NCBI GenBank assembly: GCA_030037645.1
Contig: JASHQI010000201.1
Location: 1-64,000, forward strand
Reading direction: 5' to 3'
DNA from: Xanthobacteraceae bacterium
GTDB lineage: Bacteria > Pseudomonadota > Alphaproteobacteria > Rhizobiales > Xanthobacteraceae
DNA: 64,000 nt
Below are positions 31,011-39,979 of the stretch, one piece after another. Position 1 is the first letter of the stretch, and every line of letters starts with the position of its first letter. The position numbers and the translations under genes were made by a program. The notes beneath the pieces were generated by a model, which saw only the letters and a program-made list of their open reading frames with translations, was not told where the DNA came from and searched no databases.

Positions 31011-31217
31011 GACCCCGCGTCCGCGCGTGAGCGCGCCCACAACAGGTCTGCCTATTCAGACGAACGATGTCAAAGGGGGCGAATTCCCCTGCGACGTGCA
31101 AAAGCGGCGGACGGCGCGCCATCGCAGCCGATCGAAATCGCAAACGTGAGTCTCGGCATCGTTATCGCAACGGTTCTGCAAAGCGGCGTAAAACGCATTA
31201 TCTTGCAACGCTAAAAG

Positions 31218-32249
31218 CTAGCAATAGCCAGAATAATCGCGATACCATTCGACGAAGGATCGTATGCCAGCTTCGAGGGCGGTGCGCGGTCTAAAGCCGA
31301 TCGCGCGTTCGAGATCGGTGCAATCGGCACAAGTTTCGAGCACATCGCCGGGCTGCATGGGCAAGAACTCGCGAATTGCCGCGCGTCCGGCGGCTTGTTC
31401 AAGCAGCCGAACGACCTCGAGCAATTCCACCGACTCGCTATTGCCGACGTTATAGATATGCCAGGGCGCACCGCTCGTAGCGGGGTCGGGATTGTCACCC
31501 GACCATGTCGGACTAGGCTGCGGCGGACTCGTGACCAAGCGCACCACGGCCTCCGTCACGTCGTCGATATAGGTGAAGTCCCTGCGCATTCGCCCGTTAT
31601 TGAAGAGACGAATGGGGCGACCCGCCACGATGGCCGCGGTGAAGAGCCAGATCGCCATGTCCGGCCGACCCCACGGCCCGTAGACCGTAAAAAAGCGCAA
31701 CCCGGTTGCCGGAATCGCGAATAGATGCGCATAGGCGTGCGCCATTAGTTCGTTGGCCTTCTTTGTCGCGCCGTAAAGATTGAGCGGATGGTCGACGTTG
31801 TCCGAGCTGGAAAACGGCAACCGGGTATTAGCGCCGTATACCGAAGACGATGACGCGTACAGCAGATGCTTGCAGCCACTCTGCCGGCAACCTTCCAGGA
31901 TATTGGCGAAGCCGACGATATTGGTGTCGACATACGCGTCGGGAGCGACCAACGAGTGCCGCACGCCTGCTTGCGCGGCGAGGTGAACGACATAGGGAAA
32001 ACGGTGCGCGGCGAACACCGCGGCAATGCCGTCACGATCCGATACATCGTGTTGGATGAAGCGAAAACCGTCATATTTGGCCAGCGCCGCGCGGCGGGCA
32101 TCTTTCAAGCGCGGATTGTAATAGGCATTGAGATTATCGAGGCCGACGACGCCGTGCCCGTCTTCGAGCAGTCGGCGCGCCACGTGAAAACCAATGAAGC
32201 CGGCGGCTCCAGTCACCAGGATCGTATCGTCCGACATAGGCGCTCTCAT
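31218..32249 (-). CDS. NAD-dependent epimerase, UDP-glucuronate 4-epimerase-like
   Basis: ILVTGAAGFIGFHVARRLLEDGHGVVGLDNLNAYYNPRLKDAR...YASSSSVYGANTRLPFS...FFTVYGPWGRPDMA. Confidence 0.93.
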   Translation of the reverse strand: MRAPMSDDTILVTGAAGFIGFHVARRLLEDGHGVVGLDNLNAYYNPRLKDARRAALAKYDGFRFIQHDVSDRDGIAAVFAAHRFPYVVHLAAQAGVRHSLVAPDAYVDTNIVGFANILEGCRQSGCKHLLYASSSSVYGANTRLPFSSSDNVDHPLNLYGATKKANELMAHAYAHLFAIPATGLRFFTVYGPWGRPDMAIWLFTAAIVAGRPIRLFNNGRMRRDFTYIDDVTEAVVRLVTSPPQPSPTWSGDNPDPATSGAPWHIYNVGNSESVELLEVVRLLEQAAGRAAIREFLPMQPGDVLETCADCTDLERAIGFRPRTALEAGIRSFVEWYRDYSGYC

Positions 32250-32518
32250 CAGGCGTGCAAGCTGTGCTGAGGCAGAACCGATTTATCAAAGCCTCTCGCA
32301 TTCAGCCTATGGACCGTATTGCGATAATTGATTGCCGCCAGACTGGCAATTCACAGTGGGACAAACAAGCCGTGCTCTGCGTGCGATCTTTGGACCGCCG
32401 GAAACAGGATTTTTGCGGCTTTACGGGCGCATCCAAAAAATTGGGCCGATGCTGGCGAGAATTTCCGGGAGAAGCCCGGCGACTTGCGGTACGGCGCTAA
32501 ATCACGAATACTTGTTAT

Positions 32519-34453
32519 ATGATTGCTGCCAATCTCGAAGAAAGTATTCAGAACGCGACGAGTGCGCTTCTTCGCCAGCAGCGCTCCGATGGCCATTGGG
32601 TATTCGAACTGGAGGCTGACTGCACCATTCCTGCCGAATACGTATTGTTGCGGCATTATCTTGGCGAGCCCGTCGACGCGACGCTTGAGGCTAAAATCGC
32701 GGCCTATCTGCGTCGCACTCAGGGCACGCATGATGGCTGGCCGCTGTTTCAGGACGGCGATCTTGATATCAGCGCAACGGTGAAGGCCTACTTCGCTCTC
32801 AAGTTGATCGGCGATTCTGTGGAAGCCGACCACATGCGGAGGGCCCGCGAGGCTATTCGCGCTCGCGGCGGAGCCGAGCGTGCCAACGTGTTTACGCGGA
32901 TCATGTTTGCGTTGTTCGGTTTCAGTCCCTGGCGAGCATTGCCAGTATTGCCGATCGAAATCATGCTGCTCCCGAAATGGTTTCCATTTCATCTCGACAA
33001 AATTTCGTACTGGAGCCGGACCGTCATCGTTCCGTTGCTCGTCCTGCAGTTCAAGGAACCCAAGGCGCAGAATCCAAAGGGCGTGCGTATCGACGAGCTT
33101 TTTATCAAACCGCCCCACGCTCTCGGGCCGATACCCAAAGCTCCGCAGCAGAAGGCGTCGTGGTTCTGGTTCTTTCGCGGGGTCGACAACCTTTTGCGTT
33201 GGATACAGCCATCCTTTCCCAAGAATGTTCGTAAGCGCGCGATCGATCGTGCGGTCGCCTGGGTCGTCGAGCGCCTGAACGGCGAAGACGGCCTCGGTGC
33301 CATTTTCCCGGCGATGGCGAACAGCGTGATGATGTTTGACGCCCTCGGGTTTCCCGAAAGCCATCCGCCGCGCGCAATCGCGCGCAAGGCGATCGAAAAG
33401 CTGTTGGTGGTCCACGAAAATGAGGCTTATTGCCAGCCCTGTGTCTCGCCGATCTGGGACACCGGCCTCGCCTGTCACGCCCTCATGGAGACCGGCAGTG
33501 AGCCCGCGGTGGCTCAGGTCGAGCGGGGGCTCGCCTGGTTGGCGCCGAAACAGATTTTGGACGTGCGCGGCGACTGGATTGCGCGCAGGAGCACAGTGCG
33601 GCCTGGTGGCTGGGCCTTCCAATATGCCAATCCGCATTATCCCGATGTTGATGATACCGCCGTCGTCGCCATGGCCATGGATCGTCTACAGGACCAGTCC
33701 GGACGCAAGGAGTTCGATGCCAACATTGCGCGCGCGACAGAGTGGATTTTGGGCATGCAGAGCGCGAGCGGGGCGTGGGGTGCGTTCGATGCCGACAATG
33801 AATATCATTACCTCAATAATATCCCTTTTGCCGATCACGGAGCGCTACTCGATCCGCCAACTGAAGATGTGACGGCGCGCTGCATTTCGATGCTCGCGCA
33901 GTTCGGCGAGACAGTTGCAAGCAGCGGAGCCATTGCGAAGGCCGTCAGTTACCTGCGACGGCAGCAGCTAGCCGAAGGAAGTTGGTTTGGGCGCTGGGGC
34001 ATGAACTACATCTATGGCACCTGGTCGGTGCTGTGTGCGCTCAACGCCGCGGGCGTCGATCGTCGCGCGCCGGAAATCCACAAGGCGGTGCAGTGGCTCG
34101 TTTTGATTCAGAATGAGGATGGCGGCTGGGGCGAGGACGGGACAAGCTACAAGCTCGACTATCACGGCTATGAACGCGCGCCCAGCACCGCCTCGCAGAC
34201 GGCATGGGCGCTCCTTGGGCTCATGGCTGCGGGCGAAGTCGATCACCCTGCGGTCTCGCGTGGAATAAGATATCTCATGGACACGCAAGGCGCAGACGGC
34301 CTTTGGGCCGAACCGCGCTACACAGGGACCGGATTTCCGCGGGTGTTTTACCTGAGATATCATGGTTACTCGAAGTTTTTCCCACTTTGGTCCATAGCGC
34401 GTTACAGGAATCTCAAGGCCAGCAATACCCAGACCGTGACGCGAGGGATGTAG
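32519..34453 (+). CDS. shc: Squalene-hopene cyclase
   Basis: QRSDGHWVFELEADCTIPAEYVLL, DVDDTAVVAMAMD (DXDD region), several QW motifs (QSASGAWGAFD, QNEDGGWGED, QGADGLWAEPRYTGTGFPRVFYLRYHGYSKFFPLW). Confidence 0.96.
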   Translation: MIAANLEESIQNATSALLRQQRSDGHWVFELEADCTIPAEYVLLRHYLGEPVDATLEAKIAAYLRRTQGTHDGWPLFQDGDLDISATVKAYFALKLIGDSVEADHMRRAREAIRARGGAERANVFTRIMFALFGFSPWRALPVLPIEIMLLPKWFPFHLDKISYWSRTVIVPLLVLQFKEPKAQNPKGVRIDELFIKPPHALGPIPKAPQQKASWFWFFRGVDNLLRWIQPSFPKNVRKRAIDRAVAWVVERLNGEDGLGAIFPAMANSVMMFDALGFPESHPPRAIARKAIEKLLVVHENEAYCQPCVSPIWDTGLACHALMETGSEPAVAQVERGLAWLAPKQILDVRGDWIARRSTVRPGGWAFQYANPHYPDVDDTAVVAMAMDRLQDQSGRKEFDANIARATEWILGMQSASGAWGAFDADNEYHYLNNIPFADHGALLDPPTEDVTARCISMLAQFGETVASSGAIAKAVSYLRRQQLAEGSWFGRWGMNYIYGTWSVLCALNAAGVDRRAPEIHKAVQWLVLIQNEDGGWGEDGTSYKLDYHGYERAPSTASQTAWALLGLMAAGEVDHPAVSRGIRYLMDTQGADGLWAEPRYTGTGFPRVFYLRYHGYSKFFPLWSIARYRNLKASNTQTVTRGM

Positions 34454-34556
34454 GGTGCAATATGGACAGCTCAATGCAGCTGTGTAAAAATCACCTACTG
34501 ATTGTTAGAAAGCTGAAGTGGTTGGAATCGCGTGGCAGACAACACGAGAGGACGCC

Positions 34557-34937
34557 ATGATGAGACGTTCTATCCATACAGCTATTTTGGCCAGTGCGTG
34601 TCTCACTCCAGGGGCTTTTATCGCGCCGAACGCGGATGCAGACGGCAAATTCGACGGCAGATGGACCGCTGTCCTTGTCACCGAGTCTGGACCCTGCGCG
34701 CCATCCTATCGTGGCGAAGTCCAGGTCATGGATGGACTCGTGCGGATCGAGGGTCAAAGCGAAAATTCATTTTCGGGACGCGTGTCGCCATCGGGTGCCG
34801 TGACCGTCATGGTGTCGATGGGTAACAGCTATGGCGTCGGTACCGGGCGACTTTCAAGCACGTCCGGCGGCGGAAAATGGCACGCTAAAACGGATAATGG
34901 GGCGTGTGCCGGCACCTGGAGTGCCGAGCGAAATTAA
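34557..34937 (+). CDS. Hypothetical exported protein
   Basis: 126-aa ORF with signal-like N-terminus (MMRRSIHTAILASACLTPGAFIAPNADADG) then FDGRWTAVLVTESGPCAPSYRGEVQV...GACAGTWSAERN. Confidence 0.65.
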   Translation: MMRRSIHTAILASACLTPGAFIAPNADADGKFDGRWTAVLVTESGPCAPSYRGEVQVMDGLVRIEGQSENSFSGRVSPSGAVTVMVSMGNSYGVGTGRLSSTSGGGKWHAKTDNGACAGTWSAERN

Positions 34938-35028
34938 GCCACGCTGACAGTTCTTCAATATCCGCTTGGTCCCGGAAAACGCCCGCGCAGGCGCGGCGTC
35001 GGATCAGGACGATTGGTCGAGCAGGACG

Positions 35029-37413
35029 TCACGGCGCGAGCGTTCTTGCAATACGGAAACCCAGGCTGCTGAGACGGGCTTCTCCGGGGGTGGTGAAACG
35101 GTTGGCGGCCCGAACAAGCTGCGGGGTGTCGAACCAAGACCCGCCGCGGACCATGTGGGCGCTGCAGCCTCCGGTCATCCACGCAGAGCCGTCCGCGGGC
35201 GCTCTGCTGTAGTCGTCGTGAGAGCAATCCTTTACCCATTGCCATACGTTGCCGCCCATATCGTAAAGGCCAAACGAGTTCGCGGGGAACGAGCCGACCG
35301 GTGCGGTTTTCTTGCCGTCCCACTGGCTCCCGCACCCATCGCAATTGGCGTTGCCAATGCCAATATCGGTGCCCCAGTAATAGGCCGTGGTGGTGCCGCC
35401 CCGTGCCGCGTATTCCCATTCCGCCTCGGACAGCAGGCGATACTCTTTTCCAGTCTGCTTTGAGAGCCAGCTCACGTATTCCTGGGCGCTTGCCCAATCG
35501 ATGTTGATGACCGGCCGGTCGCCGCGGCCCCAGTTCAGATCTTCGGGTCTGCTGGTGCATCCGCCAAGCCCGTAGCATGTATCCCACTCGTCGAACGTCA
35601 CCGCGAAGCGAGAAACCGCGAATGGGTGGGCAATCGTGACCAAATGCAGCGGGCCTTCGTTGTCATTTCGACCCTTTTCAGCGGCAGGCGACCCCATGAT
35701 GAATGATCCGGCGGGCACTACGACCATTTCTGGACAACGGGTGCAGTCTTGGAACCGGTCCTGCGGCTTGAGCGACTGTTCCTGTGCGACTGACAGCACC
35801 GAGCGCCGCAGATAAAGATCAGCCCATAATTGCAAGCGCAGCCTATTGGTCCAACTCGCGTAGGCAACGCCGGCACCACTGATCACGAGCAGGAGGCCGA
35901 TGACGGCGTATTGGACGAGGCGCTGGCGGCTGGCGCTGCGGCGACTGGCGGCGAGCAGCTTCTCGACCAGGCCGAAATTGCCGCCATAACGCTCGGCCCA
36001 GGTGCTGTTCACCTTGCGCTCCCGCCACCAGTCGGACCGCTCCGCGGTTGTAGCCGGTGAGAGGATACGGCGCTTATTCCGCTGAAAGCTTTTTGCTTCC
36101 ACGAGCAGCGAGCGCCAGATCAGCCCGTCGTCGAACTCGCGCTTGAGCCAACCATCCTGTGCGTTGGCGAGTCGTTTCCAGCAGCGGATCAGCGCCTCGT
36201 GGCCGATGTCGATGGGCGTTGCGTCGGCGATGGGTTGCGACGGATAAGGCGTGAGGAACGACACTCCCTCGCGGCGCAGCGCATCAACGATGCCGCGCAG
36301 CGTGTCGGCATCGGTGCCGGTCGCCGCGACCAGATCGCGAAACGTCTGCGGCCGGCGAATGGCCCTGCCCTCGACGTTCACGTCGGTCAGCGCGCGGAAC
36401 AGCCGCTCGACGGCGTCGCGGCGCCCCGCATCGGGCGCCGCGGCTTCTACCGCCGCATCCGCATGAGCGGAGAGCATCCGCGACAGCCCGCCCGCCGCTT
36501 CGAGCGGCGCTGCATCGATCACGATCTTGCCGCCGGACGACGCCGTGGCCGTCGCCTCATGCCACATCAGCATGAGGCCGTGCTGAATGAGCGGTAATTC
36601 GTCCTCGCGTCCACCGGCGTCGGCAATCAACCGCTCGGCGAGGTCGAGCGTCACTTCGCCGCCGTAAAGCTGGGCCGGACGCCGGATCGCCCGCAACATA
36701 GCGTCGCGCTCCATGCGTGGCACAAGATATTGGGTACGGTTAATGGTTTCGGCGAGGCCGGAAAAGCGCGCGCAGTCGCCAAGAAATTCCGAGCGCATGG
36801 TGACGATAACATGCACCGTCGCGGCTTGCTGATCCTGACCGGCGGCGGCACGTTCTGCCGCCTCGGCATCGCCGCGCACCAGCAGATCGACGAATAGCTC
36901 CGCCTCTTCGCGGCTCGTTTCCTTCTCGAAGCGAAACATCTCCTCAAACTGATCGACCAAGATGCAAAGACGCTGTCGTTCGAGGCCTTTAAGCGAACTG
37001 ACGACGGCGGATAATGTGGCGCCGCGGCGGTTGAACCGGCCGACGATCTGGCCGACGCACTCGGCATCGTCGGCATTGCCGTCGAGCCGCGCCAGTTCCC
37101 TGGCGAGGTTCCACAGCGGCCCCCCGGACGGCCGCATTGTGCAGGTCCGCCACGGCGCACCGGCGCGCCGATGCTGCCGCGCGAGCTTGGGCAACACGCC
37201 GGCGCGCACCAGCGACGACTTTCCCGCGCCGGAAGAGCCGTGAATGACCACCAGCCGATGGCTGGCGAGCCGATCGATCACCTCGTCGATCATGGCTTCG
37301 CGGCCGAAGAAGATCGACCATTCGTCGGCTTCGAACGGCCGCAGGCCCGGATAGGGGTATTTCGGCCGCGCCTCGACGTGAGGCGTCAAATTCGCAGACC
37401 ATTCCGCGCTCAT
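35029..37413 (-). CDS. nSTAND1-type STAND NTPase with single TM and C-terminal FGE-sulfatase (SUMF1)-like domain
   Basis: YPGLRPFEADEWSIFFGRE, Walker A HGSSGAGKSS, Walker B CILVDQFEEMFRF, TM LVQYAVIGLLLVISGAGVAYASW, then CPEMVVVPAGSFIMGSP...RLLSEAEWEYAARGGT...GNVWQWVKD...VRGGSW...LGFRIART. Confidence 0.92.
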   Translation of the reverse strand: MSAEWSANLTPHVEARPKYPYPGLRPFEADEWSIFFGREAMIDEVIDRLASHRLVVIHGSSGAGKSSLVRAGVLPKLARQHRRAGAPWRTCTMRPSGGPLWNLARELARLDGNADDAECVGQIVGRFNRRGATLSAVVSSLKGLERQRLCILVDQFEEMFRFEKETSREEAELFVDLLVRGDAEAAERAAAGQDQQAATVHVIVTMRSEFLGDCARFSGLAETINRTQYLVPRMERDAMLRAIRRPAQLYGGEVTLDLAERLIADAGGREDELPLIQHGLMLMWHEATATASSGGKIVIDAAPLEAAGGLSRMLSAHADAAVEAAAPDAGRRDAVERLFRALTDVNVEGRAIRRPQTFRDLVAATGTDADTLRGIVDALRREGVSFLTPYPSQPIADATPIDIGHEALIRCWKRLANAQDGWLKREFDDGLIWRSLLVEAKSFQRNKRRILSPATTAERSDWWRERKVNSTWAERYGGNFGLVEKLLAASRRSASRQRLVQYAVIGLLLVISGAGVAYASWTNRLRLQLWADLYLRRSVLSVAQEQSLKPQDRFQDCTRCPEMVVVPAGSFIMGSPAAEKGRNDNEGPLHLVTIAHPFAVSRFAVTFDEWDTCYGLGGCTSRPEDLNWGRGDRPVINIDWASAQEYVSWLSKQTGKEYRLLSEAEWEYAARGGTTTAYYWGTDIGIGNANCDGCGSQWDGKKTAPVGSFPANSFGLYDMGGNVWQWVKDCSHDDYSRAPADGSAWMTGGCSAHMVRGGSWFDTPQLVRAANRFTTPGEARLSSLGFRIARTLAP

Positions 37414-38519
37414 AACGCGGTCGCCAGCGGGGCACGCGCCTGGTCGAGCCAGCCGTGGAATTTGCCGCGCCAATCATCGTTGGCGAGGTCGAAGCGCTCG
37501 ATGCCGAAGCCGGACACATCCACCGGAAGCAACTGGCCGGACCGGTCGAGCACCGCGCAGGGTAGCGGCGCGCCACGCGCATTTTGAATTCGCTCGCGCT
37601 CATCGACGCCGATTTCCCATAGGTCGTCGATGAACCGCTCGTCGGCGTCGCTGCGCAAAAGCGCCATCGCGTCGCAACGTTTCGCGGCCTCGATACGGGC
37701 GCGGCTTTGCCGCGCCCAGTCGGCGATGTCGCGCCCCGGATCGACCACCGGGCTGGTCGCGGGAATACCATCCTGTAACAGGACGTGCTTGACCTCGTCG
37801 CAGACCGCCGCCTGTTCGGGCCGTGCATGCAAATAGACGCGCCGCGGCCCGGTCGGTGTCGCGGCTACCGCTGGCGCTTCAAGCTTGGCGCGGCGTTCGG
37901 CATTGATGCGCAGCTCGCGCAGTCGCCGCATCAAGGCGGTCTGCAGCCGGCCCAGTTCCTGAACATAGCGATCACGGTGCGTGTCGGCGCCGCGCCAGCC
38001 GTAGGGCATCGAAGAATCCTGGCTGTCGTGGAACTGAAATCCCGGCAGCGGATGACCGCGGCTGTCACGCAAAAAATCCGGCCACCTCGTTTGGTCGGTC
38101 TGCAGAGCGCGTATGACGAACACGCGGCCATGATCGCGTGTCCGGTCCTCGACCTGCTGTTTGAACCATTCCAGTTCGTCCCTGCACCACGTCGAGGCGA
38201 GGTAGCGCGGCGACATCATGATCATCAGGATGCCGGAATGACTGACCTTGGCTCGCAATTCGTCGGTGAGCTGGATGGTCGGATCAATCTGCTCATCGCG
38301 CCAGATGTGCAAATCGTCGAATTCAGTATCGACCAGCCGGATATCGGTTTCCAGCTTGCGTATCAGGTCCAGCGTCCAATCCTTGAGCGGCGCGTCAACG
38401 TCGCCGGAACGGATGCCATGCGAATAGCTGACGAAGGCGTCATATTCGAAATACGGCCGGAGAAATCCCATTCCCCCTCGACCCCATTCGCGGTGCCACG
38501 CCGCACTTGGCATAGTCAT
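37410..38519 (-). CDS. TIR domain protein with C-terminal second TIR-like region
   Basis: YDAFVSYSHG...IWRDEQIDPTIQLTDELRAKVSHSGILMIMMSPRYLASTWCRDELEWF; stop overlaps the STAND gene start (ATGA). Actual start may be MGFLRPYFEYDAF at ~38471. Confidence 0.9.
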   Translation of the reverse strand: MTMPSAAWHREWGRGGMGFLRPYFEYDAFVSYSHGIRSGDVDAPLKDWTLDLIRKLETDIRLVDTEFDDLHIWRDEQIDPTIQLTDELRAKVSHSGILMIMMSPRYLASTWCRDELEWFKQQVEDRTRDHGRVFVIRALQTDQTRWPDFLRDSRGHPLPGFQFHDSQDSSMPYGWRGADTHRDRYVQELGRLQTALMRRLRELRINAERRAKLEAPAVAATPTGPRRVYLHARPEQAAVCDEVKHVLLQDGIPATSPVVDPGRDIADWARQSRARIEAAKRCDAMALLRSDADERFIDDLWEIGVDERERIQNARGAPLPCAVLDRSGQLLPVDVSGFGIERFDLANDDWRGKFHGWLDQARAPLATAL

Positions 38520-38833
38520 CCATTATAGCGCCCGGCTTGCTACTGTCGAGGCCCAGTTTTGCACTTCCTAGAGCTTCAATAGGAGAACCGCGTCAATGGC
38601 AATGGCTCCTGCGGACCAATTACAATCTCATGGCGCGCGAATCCCGGGCGGCGGCATCGTGTACCAACACAGGCCCTGCACGTGCGTCGTCGGTGCGATT
38701 TGCATCCTGGCTGGCGTAACAATCGTCGCACCGGCGTTTGCAGCACATCTGCTCAGACTGTGTAGACAACTCAAGCGTTGGCAACCGTCCGATGACTGCC
38801 TCAGCCTCAGGTAATTCCCTTTGTTGAATCCGT

Positions 38834-39970
38834 CTATGAGCCGCCGTCACCACCGCCGCCCGGACCAAGCGCGAGCGCCGTGATCGCATCCAAAAATCGA
38901 GTCATTGAGCGATTGGGCGCCGTGGCAGAGACGCCTCGGCGCAAACGGTGGAAGAGTGAGCGATCCTCTGCGATTTGCCGTATTGCGGCCGCAACCGCTT
39001 CTGCGGTCGGCGACGCGGCGATCACGCCGCTGACGCCGGACTCGATCTGCTCGGGCAGTCCACCGACCGGCGTCACCACGACCGGCAGTCCCGCTCCCAA
39101 TGCGGCCGAGACGACGCCCGATTGGCTCGCGGCGGTGTGGCCGGCAACGAGGACATCATAACGGCCGAGGATCGATCCGAATTCGCTTTCGTCGATCCAT
39201 CGGTTTTTAACTTCTGCTCCCAGGGCTGCAAGACGCTCACCATCGCCACCGATCTCTCCTGAGCCGAACACCCCGATCCGAAGCGCGATGCCCTGCCTTT
39301 GCAAAAGCTCCAGCGCATCGACGAAGAGTGCAAGCCCCTTGTAGGCAAGGAGTCGGCCAAGGAAAAGAACGCGTAGCGGCTCCGCGTCGGTGCGGGGGAG
39401 CGGCACGGCTGCGTAATCAAAATCGGGGTGAAACAGCACGCTGATCCTATCGGATGGAATTCGACGGACCGCCACCAGCCGGTCGGCGACGGCCCGGCTC
39501 AAGGTCACGATGTGATCGGCAGCACGCGCTTCACGCAACAACCAACTGTTGACGACGGCGGTTCTGTCGCCGGGATGCGGATCGGCGTCATGAACGACAA
39601 CTATATGACGGACGCCGGCACGGTGGATTACTGACAAATTCAGCGGCGACCAGACATGAGTCATCAACGAAACGAAGGCGCGTGTACCGTCCGTAGCGAA
39701 GCGATCGGCAAGCCTGCGGCGCAGCCGCATGACCGTCGGCCAGGCTGTGAAAGCGGCCACCGGCGACGAGAACGTGTCAACCGGCATAACAAGATCGCCG
39801 AGGCGTGCAAACTCGTCAGCCAGCTCATTGTTGCGAGCAATCGACACTGACACCGCGGGGCGCTTACGCACAGCCGCAGTCTGCGCCAAATTATAGGTGA
39901 ACCGGCAAAGTGCACCACGGCGGCCCCAATACGCCAACATGACAGGACGGTCGCGTTGCGGTGCAACCAT
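38834..39970 (-). CDS. Glycosyltransferase family 4-like
   Basis: HIVTLSRAVADRLV...PLRVLFLGRLLAYKGLALFVDALELLQ...AASQSGVVSAALGAGLPVVVTPVGGLPEQI. Confidence 0.88.
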   Translation of the reverse strand: MVAPQRDRPVMLAYWGRRGALCRFTYNLAQTAAVRKRPAVSVSIARNNELADEFARLGDLVMPVDTFSSPVAAFTAWPTVMRLRRRLADRFATDGTRAFVSLMTHVWSPLNLSVIHRAGVRHIVVVHDADPHPGDRTAVVNSWLLREARAADHIVTLSRAVADRLVAVRRIPSDRISVLFHPDFDYAAVPLPRTDAEPLRVLFLGRLLAYKGLALFVDALELLQRQGIALRIGVFGSGEIGGDGERLAALGAEVKNRWIDESEFGSILGRYDVLVAGHTAASQSGVVSAALGAGLPVVVTPVGGLPEQIESGVSGVIAASPTAEAVAAAIRQIAEDRSLFHRLRRGVSATAPNRSMTRFLDAITALALGPGGGGDGGS

Positions 39971-39979
39971 GCCGCTGCT

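Noticed and set aside
35029-35757. FGE-like domain as the variable target of a diversity-generating retroelement
   Set aside because: FGE/C-lectin folds are common DGR targets, but no reverse transcriptase or template-repeat-like sequence was seen in the window.
38596-38814. 72-aa plus-strand ORF upstream of the TIR gene
   Set aside because: Has a hydrophobic stretch but biased composition and no support as a third component of the TIR-STAND operon; it is on the opposite strand.
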